Shown here piece after piece: positions 63,101 through 64,000 of a stretch of DNA of 64,000 bases. This stretch comes from Proteles cristata cristata (taxonomy: Eukaryota; Chordata; Mammalia; Carnivora; Hyaenidae). A program made the position numbers and the translations under genes. Under the pieces are notes generated by a model. That model was not told the DNA's origin. It saw only the letters and a list, made by a program, of their open reading frames with translations, and ran no database searches. Numbering within the stretch: position 1 is the first letter of the stretch; every line of letters starts with the position of its first letter. The stretch is taken from the NCBI GenBank assembly GCA_017311185.1, contig JAESUZ010001712.1, forward strand, positions 744,001 to 808,000, written 5' to 3'.

Positions 63101-63663
63101 CATGAAGACGCCAGTGCATGTGGGTCTCTAATGTGGGGGCTTGGGAGGAAATGCATTCATTTTGAAGAAATCTTTTTTTTAAAGGGAGGGCAAACTCATT
63201 TGCTTTATCATGCCTGGATTTTTGGAGAGGCTGTTTTAGAATTCAAATTAGTTGACTTTTTGAAGGAAAGTTTAGATGTGGAGTGCTGAGCTTTTCCGTG
63301 GCACCCCTTCCCCTCCCACAGCAGTAAGGAAGCCACTGACAAGCAGTAACGTGACAAAACCAAACATTTATTGCTTCCAACACACACTGTTGCAACACTT
63401 GTGTTTCTGCTGTAGGTGCCAGATGGGACACGCAGTCAGGAACCCTTGCTGACGCCTGCCTCAAGGAGGTAACATCTCTGATGCCGGTCATCTTTGCAAA
63501 AGCCATACCCATGGACAGACAGGAAACCAAACACACCTATGAATGCCCTGTGTATAAAACCAAAATGAGGGGCCCAACCTACGTGTGGACCTTCAGGTTG
63601 AAAAGCAAAGACAGGGTGGCCAAATGGGTCCTGGCCGGCGTGGCCCTGCTGCTGGAAGCCTGA
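7166..63663 (+). CDS. DNAH11: Dynein axonemal heavy chain 11, C-terminal part (joined from 16 exons)
   Basis: Dynein heavy chain of the outer arm of motile cilia, an ATP-driven minus-end microtubule motor. Only the last 884 residues are here, spread over 16 exons: 7166-7330, 9386-9526, 13629-13799, 16226-16348, 18200-18393, 19571-19719, 20583-20710, 25194-25421, 30923-31114, 33992-34111, 51208-51450, 54295-54477, 54557-54672, 62125-62237, 62692-62832, 63416-63663. The sum, 2655 nt, is an exact number of codons ending in TGA, and split codons (AG|G, G|GC, TG|G, G|CA, G|GT) rejoin correctly. Domains in order: end of AAA5 and strut, AAA5-AAA6 linker, AAA6, AAA lid, dynein C-terminal domain. The paralogues DNAH9 and DNAH17 are similar; DNAH11 is chosen from recalled wording such as [18 protein letters not shown] and the ending [13 protein letters not shown]. 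All frames are open, so the gene looks functional. Exon numbers used here count within the window; if the human 82-exon structure holds they would be exons 67-82. Confidence 0.92.
8367..8584 (+). mobile_element. CAN-SINE
   Basis: Head gggcacctgggtggctcag. Duplication AGCTATAGAACCAG (8353-8366) and AGCTATGGGACCAG (8585-8598), 12 of 14 identical. Confidence 0.92.
9180..9272 (-). mobile_element. Internally deleted CAN-SINE (93 bp)
   Basis: Only the tail, the GA-rich part and the first about 30 bp of the tRNA-like head remain (ctgactgagccacccaggct); the B box is missing. A perfect 14-bp duplication GTTTTCTGTTTTAA at 9166-9179 and 9273-9286 shows both ends are original. Confidence 0.9.
9386..9526 (+). 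CDS. DNAH11: DNAH11 window exon 2: strut helix and start of AAA5-AAA6 linker
   Basis: Forty-seven codons, phase 0 at both ends. Acceptor tctcaccatag, donor gtatgc at 9527. The peptide begins [20 protein letters not shown], continuing the charged helix from exon 1, and goes on to [20 protein letters not shown] and YQFSLK, a strongly conserved block of axonemal dynein heavy chains after AAA5. It joins in frame to AFNVLF in the next exon. The opposite strand shows an unrelated 76-codon open frame here, which is a shadow. Confidence 0.96.
9760..9988 (-). mobile_element. CAN-SINE
   Basis: Antisense SINE ending gccacccaggtgcccc. Duplication TGGTTTTGCTTTTTA (9745-9759) and TGGTTTTGTTTTTTA (9989-10003). 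Confidence 0.92.
10180..10365 (-). mobile_element. MIR-like ancient SINE
   Basis: Faint antisense MIR pattern (ttggttcattcttatgccta ... ggcaggatttgcactcatga). Diverged. Confidence 0.4.
10376..11050 (+). mobile_element. L2-like ancient LINE fragment
   Basis: Resembles the common L2 3' region: attcattctgtcactcactt, gctattgagatcaaccatta, ccagatgttgtgctggttac, then ggaagtcctctcagaggg and catgggaggcctcattgg. A GT microsatellite lies inside. Not coding. Confidence 0.55.
10474..10530. repeat. GT microsatellite
   Basis: Mostly (GT)n with CT interruptions, ending in (GTCT)3. Inside the L2-like fragment. Confidence 0.95.
11219..11640 (+). mobile_element. Older CAN-SINE, interrupted by another SINE
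   Basis: Head ggtgcttgggtggctcaatt, then ggtcatgatctcagggtcat. The CT-rich end is split at 11387/11616 by an antisense SINE and resumes ctctctctttctcaaaggaa. Confidence 0.85.
11388..11615 (-). mobile_element. CAN-SINE, young subfamily, nested
   Basis: Antisense SINE inside the previous one. Duplication CTGCTCTCTCTC (11376-11387) and CTGTTCTCTCTC (11616-11627). Confidence 0.92.
11650..13560 (+). mobile_element. Ancient sense L1 ORF2 fragment, split by a SINE
   Basis: Heavily mutated L1 ORF2-like DNA, with stretches resembling accatttacagtcac and, near 13500, the cysteine-region coding sequence ggaaaacagtgtggc. The SINE at 12393-12609 and its 14-bp duplication interrupt it. It ends about 70 bp before DNAH11 window exon 3. 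Confidence 0.6.
12393..12609 (+). mobile_element. CAN-SINE, young subfamily
   Basis: Intact head and B box; TTTCGCTTGGG and GACTGCCAGCTC variants; tail CCTAGAAATAAATAAA. Perfect 14-bp duplication AAGATGATAGTTCT at 12379-12392 and 12610-12623 within ancient L1. Confidence 0.96.
13629..13799 (+). CDS. DNAH11: DNAH11 window exon 3: AAA5-AAA6 linker
   Basis: Fifty-seven codons, phase 0 at both ends. Acceptor ttccccag, donor gtgagg at 13800. The peptide reads [16 protein letters not shown], then a helical stretch [19 protein letters not shown], then [10 protein letters not shown]. This is the conserved segment between AAA5 and AAA6 in outer-arm heavy chains. An ancient L1 fragment ends about 70 bp upstream of the acceptor. 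Confidence 0.96.
14128..14305 (-). mobile_element. CAN-SINE, diverged
   Basis: Antisense SINE ending gagccacccaggcaccc. Duplication AGATTCTTT at 14119-14127 and 14306-14314. Confidence 0.88.
15096..15320 (+). mobile_element. CAN-SINE
   Basis: Head ggacgcctgggtggctcagt, TTCAGCTCAGGTC form. Perfect 12-bp duplication AGCATAAAACTC at 15084-15095 and 15321-15332. Confidence 0.94.
15666..15899 (-). mobile_element. CAN-SINE, diverged
   Basis: Antisense SINE ending gagcattccaggtgtcccc. Duplication GTGTAACAAG at 15656-15665 and 15900-15909. Confidence 0.9.
16226..16348 (+). CDS. DNAH11: DNAH11 window exon 4: AAA5-AAA6 linker
   Basis: A short exon of 41 codons, phase 0 at both ends. Acceptor gtaccctaaag, donor gtatgt at 16349. 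The peptide starts [20 protein letters not shown] and ends [15 protein letters not shown], matching the DNAH11 segment between MAFQ and AVALMEEF. It is recognised by homology and by exact phase joining with both neighbours; the acceptor has a modest pyrimidine tract. Confidence 0.95.
16638..16853 (-). mobile_element. CAN-SINE
   Basis: Antisense SINE from the T tail to accacccaggtgcccc. The next antisense SINE starts directly after it. Confidence 0.9.
16857..17040 (-). mobile_element. CAN-SINE, older
   Basis: Antisense SINE, diverged, ending gagccaccccagcgctc. Back to back with the preceding copy. Confidence 0.85.
17380..17605 (-). mobile_element. CAN-SINE, young subfamily
   Basis: Nearly intact antisense SINE (gaaccgcgagatcatgac, cctaagcgaaagtcggac). 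Perfect 18-bp duplication TAGTTAGATTTATTTTTA at 17362-17379 and 17606-17623, indicating recent insertion. Confidence 0.96.
18200..18393 (+). CDS. DNAH11: DNAH11 window exon 5: region leading into AAA6
   Basis: Sixty-four codons plus two bases; starts phase 0, ends with AG of a split arginine codon. Acceptor ctatggcag; the donor gtgggg at 18394 is weaker than usual. The peptide includes [20 protein letters not shown], then [19 protein letters not shown], then [10 protein letters not shown]. The basic [13 protein letters not shown] stretch helped choose DNAH11 over DNAH9 and DNAH17. The unspliced frame closes seven codons into the intron. Confidence 0.96.
18394..19570 (+). other. DNAH11 window intron 5
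   Basis: GT-AG intron of 1177 bp without any repeat I can identify. It is the longest repeat-free intron here, so it is a reasonable place to look for conserved non-coding sequence, though I see no specific motif. Confidence 0.85.
19571..19719 (+). CDS. DNAH11: DNAH11 window exon 6: start of AAA6
   Basis: One base completing a split arginine, 49 codons, then one base of a split glycine. Acceptor ttttttacag, donor gtgagc at 19720. The peptide runs [20 protein letters not shown], then [20 protein letters not shown], then [19 protein letters not shown] is the first core strand and the degenerate nucleotide-site region of the sixth AAA module (D6), which does not hydrolyse ATP in known dyneins. 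Confidence 0.96.
19720..20582 (+). other. DNAH11 window intron 6
   Basis: GT-AG intron of 863 bp with no recognised repeat. The first 80 bases are C-rich. Small open frames on both strands around 20383-20623 have no recognisable product. Confidence 0.85.
20583..20710 (+). CDS. DNAH11: DNAH11 window exon 7: AAA6 core
   Basis: Two bases completing a split glycine, then 42 codons ending in phase 0. Acceptor cctcctctcacag, donor gtgagt at 20711. The peptide [20 protein letters not shown] then [20 protein letters not shown] then LQ is the conserved AAA6 block; SLGQGQE and GHWVILQN are among the best conserved motifs in all dynein heavy chains. The motif NVHL follows at once in exon 8. Confidence 0.96.
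21089..21273 (+). mobile_element. CAN-SINE, older
   Basis: Head gggccgcctgagcggcccag, shortened middle, tail caaaaataaacatttaa into which the next SINE inserted. Confidence 0.87.
21274..21498 (+). mobile_element. CAN-SINE, young subfamily
   Basis: Head ggggctcctgggtggcttag with TTTCGCTTAGG and GACTGCCAGCTC variants. Duplication ATAAACATTTAA (21262-21273) and ATAAACCTTTAA (from 21500), in the tail of the preceding SINE. Confidence 0.93.
21930..22035 (-). mobile_element. MIR-like ancient SINE
   Basis: Antisense MIR core pattern aaggccacacagctgcaaag, then tggcagggctggtactcgag. Diverged. Confidence 0.6.
23480..23890. repeat. Ancient mammalian interspersed repeat, family not named
   Basis: Resembles a common old mammalian repeat containing aatttcttacagttctgcag then gccagatgtctgagatcaag, and at its end aattcagtttataatgcct. 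I cannot assign the family with confidence. Confidence 0.4.
24330..24576 (-). mobile_element. CAN-SINE, young subfamily
   Basis: Antisense SINE with a long (TTTG)n-containing T tail. Perfect 19-bp duplication AGGAATCACAGAGCATCTT at 24311-24329 and 24577-24595, the longest perfect one in the window. Confidence 0.97.
25001..25120. repeat. AT-rich (ATCTAT)n/(ATACAG)n microsatellite
   Basis: About 120 bp of alternating (ATCTAT), (ATATAC) and (AGATAT) units, broken near 25092-25105. It creates spurious Tyr/Ile-repeat open frames on both strands. Located about 70 bp before window exon 8. Confidence 0.95.
25194..25421 (+). CDS. DNAH11: DNAH11 window exon 8: AAA6, second half
   Basis: Seventy-six codons, phase 0 at both ends. 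Acceptor tgtttttcag, donor gtaaga at 25422. The peptide starts [20 protein letters not shown], then [20 protein letters not shown], then [20 protein letters not shown] and [13 protein letters not shown]. The RVFMSAE...[13 protein letters not shown] pattern is diagnostic for the end of dynein AAA6. An AT/GATA microsatellite ends about 70 bp upstream of the acceptor. Confidence 0.97.
26830..26993 (+). mobile_element. L1 3' UTR fragment
   Basis: About 160 bp matching the 3' end of copies 1-3: gactcttgaatgctgagaac, then cacttgtggggatgagcact and acaataaactatttattaaa. A severely 5'-truncated sense L1. Confidence 0.85.
27205..27690. repeat. Ancient mammalian interspersed repeat, family not named
   Basis: Resembles an old mammalian repeat: aacaacagtggcttaaaaaa, and later cctagctgcaagagaggctg followed by ggaaaagacc and ggcagccatgtgcc-like text. 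Diverged; family not assigned. Confidence 0.4.
28071..28236 (+). mobile_element. CAN-SINE with shortened head
   Basis: Head ggggtgcctgggtggctcag; the B-box region is missing between ggtcgtgatcacg and agagcagagcctgc; tail tctcaaaataaataaac. Confidence 0.88.
28951..29166 (+). mobile_element. CAN-SINE
   Basis: Diverged head gaggagtgcctcagtggctc. Perfect 11-bp duplication AATATATGTTT at 28940-28950 and 29167-29177. Confidence 0.92.
29603..29794 (-). mobile_element. CAN-SINE
   Basis: Antisense SINE ending gagccacccaggcgcccc. Duplication ATTTGACCA at 29594-29602 and 29795-29803. Confidence 0.9.
30923..31114 (+). CDS. DNAH11: DNAH11 window exon 9: AAA lid
   Basis: Sixty-four codons, phase 0 at both ends. 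Acceptor cttttctcccag; the donor gtaagt at 31115 is a perfect consensus. The peptide is [20 protein letters not shown], then [20 protein letters not shown], then [20 protein letters not shown] and ANPN. ALCYFHA-like, FGPQGW and YPFN.GDL are hallmark motifs of the lid domain after AAA6. The reading frame is open well past both splice sites (30755-31342), which is described as a finding; the intronic parts have no dynein similarity. Confidence 0.97.
31115..33991 (+). other. DNAH11 window intron 9
   Basis: GT-AG intron of 2877 bp. The exon 9 frame stays open to TAG at 31340. One SINE lies at 33533-33756. The rest (31343-33519) shows no repeat I recognise; several AATAAA hexamers occur, e.g. in ccaaaataaatgg near 32080. 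Confidence 0.85.
33533..33756 (+). mobile_element. CAN-SINE
   Basis: Head ggggtgcttgcgtggctcag. Duplication AAAGTTCAGTGTT (33520-33532) and AAAGTTTAGTGTT (33757-33769). Confidence 0.92.
33992..34111 (+). CDS. DNAH11: DNAH11 window exon 10: AAA lid
   Basis: Forty codons, phase 0 at both ends. Acceptor gtggttcccctcccag, donor gtaaga at 34112. The peptide [20 protein letters not shown] then [20 protein letters not shown] contains the almost invariant [16 protein letters not shown] motif of dynein heavy chains. The exon is preceded by a SINE whose right target duplication ends at 33769, and is followed by the largest intron of the window. Confidence 0.97.
34250..34440. mobile_element. MER5-like DNA transposon remnant
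   Basis: Matches the text of a common non-autonomous hAT element of the MER5 group: ttagaaatgcagaatcttgg, gctccatcccagatctc, tcagaatctg. Nothing coding. Confidence 0.55.
34632..34847 (-). mobile_element. CAN-SINE
   Basis: Antisense SINE ending aaccacccaggtcccc. Imperfect duplication CATTAACT (34624-34631) and CACTAACT (34848-34855). Confidence 0.88.
35272..36585 (+). mobile_element. Older sense L1 3' fragment with embedded SINE
   Basis: Diverged ORF2 C-terminal sequence ([20 protein letters not shown] at 35318 onward; C-terminal region near 35890) and a 3' UTR ending tttaaataaaattttaaaaa. The 3' UTR differs from that of copies 1-3. A SINE with perfect 15-bp duplications sits inside it at 35512-35713, so the L1 is older than that SINE. 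Confidence 0.82.
35512..35713 (+). mobile_element. CAN-SINE inside an older L1
   Basis: Head ggggcacctgggtggctcag. Perfect 15-bp duplication AAAATGGGCAGAAGA at 35497-35511 and 35714-35728; the L1 text resumes without loss. Confidence 0.95.
37308..37424 (+). mobile_element. Old-type CAN-SINE without CT-rich part
   Basis: Short form: gagggcacctggctggctca, then gttgggtgtggagattactt and an AT-rich tail running into the GGAA tract. Confidence 0.75.
37425..37693. repeat. Polypurine tract with (GGAA)15
   Basis: About 270 bp almost entirely A and G on the + strand, with few pyrimidines; 37591-37650 is 15 uninterrupted AGGA units. It arises from the A-rich tail of the SINE before it. It yields low-complexity open frames on both strands that are not genes. 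Confidence 0.95.
38214..38380 (+). mobile_element. Older sense L1 tail, left part (host of copy 2)
   Basis: The end of L1 ORF2 and start of its 3' UTR (ggtattatgctaagtgaaat, then ggcaaaccataagagattct). It continues at 45353 on the other side of L1 copy 2. Confidence 0.8.
38627..42476 (-). pseudogene. L1 copy 2 ORF2 (endonuclease/reverse transcriptase), multiply frameshifted
   Basis: ATG at 42474-42476 (MNPTKDTK, then [16 protein letters not shown]). A one-base loss near 42383 relative to copy 1 shifts the frame soon after the start. Open pieces follow at 41182-42105 (endonuclease, GDFNTPL), 40963-41175, 40502-40858, 40164-40451 (FADD at 40353-40364), 39664-40098, 39067-39660 and 38627-39076 (C-terminal cysteine region and stop). 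At least six frame breaks mean it cannot mobilise itself. Confidence 0.9.
42516..43409 (-). pseudogene. L1 copy 2 ORF1 (RNA-binding protein), frameshifted
   Basis: The N-terminal and coiled-coil part is open at 43038-43409, with [20 protein letters not shown] then [12 protein letters not shown]. The C-terminal part is open at 42516-42899, with [20 protein letters not shown] and, near the end, [19 protein letters not shown], the usual RNA-binding and C-terminal domain sequence. The two pieces are in different frames, so the protein is broken between about 43038 and 42899. Confidence 0.88.
43471..45337 (-). promoter_or_regulatory. L1 copy 2 5' UTR / internal promoter, CpG-rich
   Basis: The first part of the element (about 44340-45240) is GC- and CpG-rich, unlike the rest of the window, as expected for an L1 promoter. 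CCATCTTG at 45320-45327 reads CAAGATGG on the L1 strand at about +11 to +18 of the element. This matches the YY1 core and its location in human L1. A purine-rich block lies at 44218-44337. A 202-codon - strand frame and several others here are GC-driven and not genes. Confidence 0.75.
44218..44337. repeat. Polypurine (A/G) tract in L1 5' UTR
   Basis: About 120 bp of A-rich purine sequence within the 5' UTR of L1 copy 2 (pyrimidine-rich on the L1 strand). Confidence 0.85.
45353..45465 (+). mobile_element. Older sense L1 tail, right part
   Basis: Continuation of the interrupted L1 3' UTR: aaatcctgagagttgatgag, then gggatgagcactgcatgttg, ending in AT-rich sequence and a microsatellite. Confidence 0.8.
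45531..45625. repeat. (TTTC)n/(TATC)n microsatellite
   Basis: About 15 TTTC units followed by mixed TATC and TTTC units; AT-rich sequence precedes it (45466-45530). It lies between the end of the old L1 tail and two SINEs. Confidence 0.95.
45639..45857 (+). mobile_element. CAN-SINE, first of a same-site pair
   Basis: Head gcgcctaggtggctcagggt and a long CT run. Flanked by AAAACTGTTCTGG at 45626-45638 and 45858-45870. Confidence 0.93.
45871..46089 (+). mobile_element. CAN-SINE, second of a same-site pair
   Basis: Head gggcacctggatgggtcagt, TTCAGCTCAGG form. Flanked by AAAACTGTTCTGG (45858-45870) and AAAACCTGTTCTGG (46090-46103). Confidence 0.93.
46180..46255 (+). mobile_element. MIR-like fragment
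   Basis: Contains ctgagcctcagtttcctcat followed by ctacaaaac, the usual MIR 3' core. Confidence 0.6.
46298..46540 (+). mobile_element. CAN-SINE, young subfamily
   Basis: Intact head GGGGCGCCTGGGTGGCTTAG. Duplication AAAAATGTAAAGTATT (46282-46297) and AAAAATGGAAAGTATT (46541-46556), 15 of 16 identical. Confidence 0.95.
46625..46870 (-). mobile_element. MIR, antisense
   Basis: Antisense MIR text: gcaaagtaggtattaatatc, gaggtcgcacagttggtaag, tagctaaatcaggatttgaa. Confidence 0.65.
46976..47110 (+). mobile_element. MIR, sense
   Basis: Clear MIR core: ggttctgccactaacttgct, then ccctgtgcctcagtttattc and acttgtaaaatgaagg. Confidence 0.75.
47312..47539 (+). mobile_element. CAN-SINE, diverged
   Basis: Head gaattcctggcacaggcagt, tail aataaataaataaataaac. 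Duplication CAGAATATCAG (47301-47311) and CAGACTATCAG (47540-47550). Confidence 0.9.
47720..48540 (-). mobile_element. Ancient antisense L1 3' fragment
   Basis: The - strand encodes mutated ORF2 C-terminal sequence ([19 protein letters not shown] near 48440). The + strand shows typical antisense L1 text such as catccatcagttgatgaaca and gtgaagtggtatcac. The 3' UTR begins near 47720. Confidence 0.75.
48885..49015 (-). mobile_element. MIR-like fragment, antisense
   Basis: Faint antisense MIR pattern (ttactatatgcctagctgtt ... accatttcactgataagatt). Diverged. Confidence 0.4.
50480..50600 (+). mobile_element. L2-like fragment
   Basis: cattcattcattaggcacct followed by gagccccagtatgtgccaac and aacatggactctaccctgag resembles the L2 3' region. 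Confidence 0.45.
51208..51450 (+). CDS. DNAH11: DNAH11 window exon 11: lid to C-terminal domain
   Basis: Eighty-one codons, phase 0 at both ends. Acceptor gtggttgaag before GTTGAAGATGAA; the donor gtagag at 51451 is weak because position +5 is A. The peptide contains [35 protein letters not shown], then [20 protein letters not shown] and [23 protein letters not shown] is a signature of the start of the dynein C-terminal domain. An ancient antisense L1 begins only about 20 bp after the donor. Confidence 0.97.
51470..52330 (-). mobile_element. Ancient antisense L1 3' fragment next to exon 11
   Basis: The + strand reads antisense L1 3' UTR (cttaagtgtacaactcgatg) through the ORF2 C-terminal region (ctcccaccagcagtctgcaa, gatgctgagtatcttttcat). 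It starts about 20 bp after the exon 11 donor. Confidence 0.72.
53000..53165 (-). mobile_element. MIR-like fragment, antisense
   Basis: ttgagtgctcactagatatt, then gccatttaattctcaatagc and ggtggcttgccagacagcta follow the antisense MIR pattern. Confidence 0.5.
54035..54252 (+). mobile_element. CAN-SINE adjoining exon 12 acceptor
   Basis: Diverged SINE with a long CT run. Duplication AAATACAAAGGAG (54022-54034) and AAATACAGAGGAG (54253-54265). The right duplication ends 29 bp before window exon 12. Confidence 0.92.
54295..54477 (+). CDS. DNAH11: DNAH11 window exon 12: C-terminal domain
   Basis: Sixty-one codons, phase 0 at both ends. The acceptor gttaatgatttaag is pyrimidine-poor and the donor is gtgagt at 54478. 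The peptide includes [20 protein letters not shown], then [20 protein letters not shown], then [10 protein letters not shown]. The PEEFNM..I and Q.ECERMN.L motifs are conserved in axonemal chains. A SINE lies immediately upstream, its right target duplication ending 29 bp before the exon. Intron 12 is only 79 bp. Confidence 0.97.
54478..54556 (+). other. DNAH11 window intron 12 (79 bp)
   Basis: GT-AG intron of only 79 bp, near the lower size limit for mammalian introns. Its length is not a multiple of three, and retention would meet TGA at 54517 after 13 intron codons. Confidence 0.9.
54557..54672 (+). CDS. DNAH11: DNAH11 window exon 13: C-terminal domain
   Basis: Thirty-eight codons plus TG of a split tryptophan. 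Acceptor cttctccatgcaag, donor gtaagt at 54673. The peptide is [20 protein letters not shown], then [24 protein letters not shown] and VP..W...AYPS are the usual dynein C-terminal motifs. It follows exon 12 across the shortest intron in the window and precedes a 7.5-kb intron. Confidence 0.96.
54885..55030 (+). mobile_element. MIR-like fragment
   Basis: ttctggcctcttacttatta, gctatttgatcttggacaaa, cttcctaatttctcagct follow the sense MIR core. Confidence 0.55.
55400..55520 (+). mobile_element. Old-type CAN-SINE without CT-rich part
   Basis: gagggcacctggctggctca, then gatgtggagattactgtaaa; A tail near 55505. Same short type as 37308-37424. Confidence 0.78.
55527..55650 (+). mobile_element. Old-type CAN-SINE, short
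   Basis: ggggaacctggatgactcgg, then tttgggttccacactgaatg and an A tail. Short form in tandem with the preceding SINE. Confidence 0.78.
55849..56028 (-). mobile_element. CAN-SINE
   Basis: Antisense SINE from the TTTG tail to gagccacccaggtgccc. No clear target duplication. Confidence 0.88.
56260..56472 (-). mobile_element. CAN-SINE
   Basis: Antisense SINE from the T tail to aaggcacccaggcaccc; part of the A-box region is lost. Confidence 0.88.
56737..58158 (-). mobile_element. L1 copy 3: short 3' fragment with possible target duplication
   Basis: A 5'-truncated antisense L1 of about 1.4 kb: A tail 56739-56795 (interrupted by ttccaattttatt), 3' UTR, and the last part of ORF2 up to 58158. Imperfect flanks TAAACGATGTT (56726-56736) and TAAATGATCTT (58159-58169) may be an 11-bp target duplication with two differences. 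It lies in what appears to be ancient HAL1-like antisense sequence. Confidence 0.88.
56992..58158 (-). pseudogene. L1 copy 3 ORF2 C-terminal remnant
   Basis: A 317-codon - strand frame (57123-58076) covers the thumb-to-C-terminal part, including [18 protein letters not shown]. Relative to copy 2 four bases are missing near 57147 (ggtataaacc versus ggtatagataaacc), which shifts the frame before the normal stop at 56992-56994. Confidence 0.88.
58170..58674 (-). mobile_element. Probable HAL1/L1 ORF1-region antisense fragment
   Basis: Weak resemblance to the antisense HAL1/L1 ORF1 region (ggttttctggcatttattat, attcttagcccttatttctc). It flanks the insertion point of L1 copy 3. Edges uncertain. 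Confidence 0.4.
58690..58896 (+). mobile_element. CAN-SINE
   Basis: Head cggggcgactgggtagctca. Duplication AAAATTTCATCGTCC (58675-58689) and AAAATTTCATTGTCC (58897-58911). Confidence 0.92.
59051..59269 (+). mobile_element. CAN-SINE, young subfamily
   Basis: Intact head GGGGCGCCTGGGTGGCTTAG and a 20-base A tail. Perfect 13-bp duplication AAAGAGTCCTTCA at 59038-59050 and 59270-59282, possibly extended by one G. Confidence 0.95.
59690..60890 (-). mobile_element. Older antisense L1 3' fragment
   Basis: The - strand encodes diverged ORF2 C-terminal sequence (60091-60399: [20 protein letters not shown], then [12 protein letters not shown]; and 60518-60721: [20 protein letters not shown]). The 3' UTR with its T-rich end starts near 59690. 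It contains a short GT repeat at 60040-60070. More diverged than copies 1-3. Confidence 0.8.
61046..61238 (-). mobile_element. CAN-SINE, diverged
   Basis: Antisense SINE ending gagctacctaggcatgtct. Duplication AAAAGTCTTTTT (61034-61045) and AAAAGTCTTTTT (61239-61250). Confidence 0.9.
62125..62237 (+). CDS. DNAH11: DNAH11 window exon 14: C-terminal domain
   Basis: One base completing tryptophan, 37 codons, one base of a split alanine. Acceptor cttgtgctcaccag, donor gtaagc at 62238. The peptide [20 protein letters not shown] then [17 protein letters not shown] contains [13 protein letters not shown], one of the best conserved motifs of the dynein C-terminal domain. It was recognised by homology and phase. 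Confidence 0.96.
62238..62691 (+). other. DNAH11 window intron 14
   Basis: GT-AG intron of 454 bp, GC-rich compared with the rest of the window. No repeat recognised. Confidence 0.88.
62692..62832 (+). CDS. DNAH11: DNAH11 window exon 15: C-terminal domain
   Basis: Two bases completing alanine, 46 codons, one base of a split glycine. Acceptor ctcttcccacag, donor gtaaga at 62833. The peptide [20 protein letters not shown] then [20 protein letters not shown] then HGLLME contains Q..ARKN.WPLD and P.EGAY.HGL.MEGA, all typical of axonemal heavy chains. Confidence 0.97.
62833..63415 (+). other. DNAH11 window intron 15
   Basis: GT-AG intron of 583 bp with no repeat recognised. Confidence 0.88.
63416..63663 (+). 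CDS. DNAH11: DNAH11 window exon 16: C-terminus and stop
   Basis: Terminal coding exon: two bases completing glycine, 81 codons and TGA at 63661. Acceptor tttctgctgtag. The peptide has [17 protein letters not shown], then [20 protein letters not shown], then [20 protein letters not shown], then [35 protein letters not shown] and [10 protein letters not shown] form the invariant end of dynein heavy chains. The LLLEA ending fits DNAH11. Confidence 0.97.
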
Positions 63664-64000
63664 AATGGCCCTCGGACTCTTCTTCCTTTGGCCTCAGCAG
63701 GAGGTCCGCACATGTTAACTTATTCTACTGAGAGCCTTAAAACACACTCCAGCTTCTGTAAATTTTAAGTAACTTACTTACGTGTGCGTTAATTTTGCTT
63801 AAACACCATCCTTAACAGTCTCCCCATCAGTAAGTGGGATTTGAGTTCGTGCAGATACTCAACAAAATCTTTTTAAATTAAAATTTAGCCCTTACGTTCT
63901 TTCAAAATCTAGAAGCCCTTGACCTCAGGCAGCAGGTGCATTCTGAAGGAAGAGGCAGCCGCTCCCGCCGGCCAGCAGTGCCCCCAGTGTCGGTAATGTG
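63664..64000 (+). other. DNAH11: DNAH11 3' UTR and downstream sequence
   Basis: Non-coding sequence after the TGA. A variant polyadenylation signal ATTAAA lies at 63877-63882, in an AT-rich stretch about 215 bp after the stop. No canonical AATAAA is seen on either strand before the window ends. The last 90 bases turn GC-rich. In other mammals the convergent neighbour is CDCA7L, with 3' ends close together; no coding sequence of it is visible here, so this is context only. Confidence 0.7.
63877..63882 (+). promoter_or_regulatory. Candidate polyadenylation signal ATTAAA
   Basis: ATTAAA is the commonest variant poly(A) signal. It is the only good candidate within 340 bp of the stop codon. Cleavage would be expected near 63895-63910; a GT-rich downstream element is not obvious before the window ends. 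Confidence 0.45.

Noticed and set aside
1..64000. Bacterial or phage-type systems, CRISPR arrays, toxin genes, endogenous retrovirus genes
   Set aside because: No regularly spaced repeats, operons, LTR pairs, or gag/pol/env-like frames; all reverse transcriptase sequence is of the LINE-1 type.

Overview
This is mammalian nuclear DNA, almost certainly from a felid or other feliform carnivore. About forty copies of the tRNA-Lys-derived carnivore CAN-SINE are present in the form whose head reads GGGGCGCCTGGGTGGCTCAG. The young L1 elements have carnivore-type 3' ends, coding exons are short and separated by large GT-AG introns, and ancient mammalian repeats (MIR, L2, MER5-like, HAL1-like) are scattered between them. 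Nothing bacterial or viral is present. Assignment to felids is inferred from repeat content.

The only host gene I can support is the 3' end of a dynein axonemal heavy chain on the + strand, best matched to DNAH11 (outer-arm heavy chain of motile cilia). Sixteen coding exons run from 7166 to 63663 and join without a frameshift or premature stop. They give 2655 nt: 884 C-terminal residues plus TGA, out of a protein of roughly 4500 residues. They cover the end of AAA5 and the strut, the AAA5-AAA6 linker, AAA6, the AAA lid and the C-terminal domain. Every exon has AG before it and every internal exon has GT after it. Positions 1-7165 belong to an upstream intron, and 63664 onward is 3' UTR with an ATTAAA signal at 63877.

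Introns make up about 95% of the window. Four L1 insertions stand out. Copy 1 (+, 1842-5820) is 5'-truncated and has a 17-bp target duplication. Copy 2 (-, 38381-45337) is full length (about 6.96 kb) with a CpG-rich 5' UTR, broken ORF1 and ORF2, and a 15-bp target duplication; it sits inside an older L1 tail within the 17-kb intron 10. Copy 3 (-, 56737-58158) is a short 3' fragment in intron 13. An older L1 lies at 59690-60890. Ancient L1 pieces lie at 300-1700, 11650-13560, 26830-26990, 35272-36585, 47720-48540 and 51470-52330. SINEs fill much of the rest, several nested in one another or in L1.

I found no previously undescribed biological system. The points most worth checking are: an open frame running through both splice sites of exon 9; the promoter-bearing full-length L1 with a YY1-like site, which could drive transcription into the last DNAH11 exons; same-orientation L1 copies flanking exons 11-13; a recently active SINE subfamily with shared diagnostic differences; and two successive SINE insertions at one target site.
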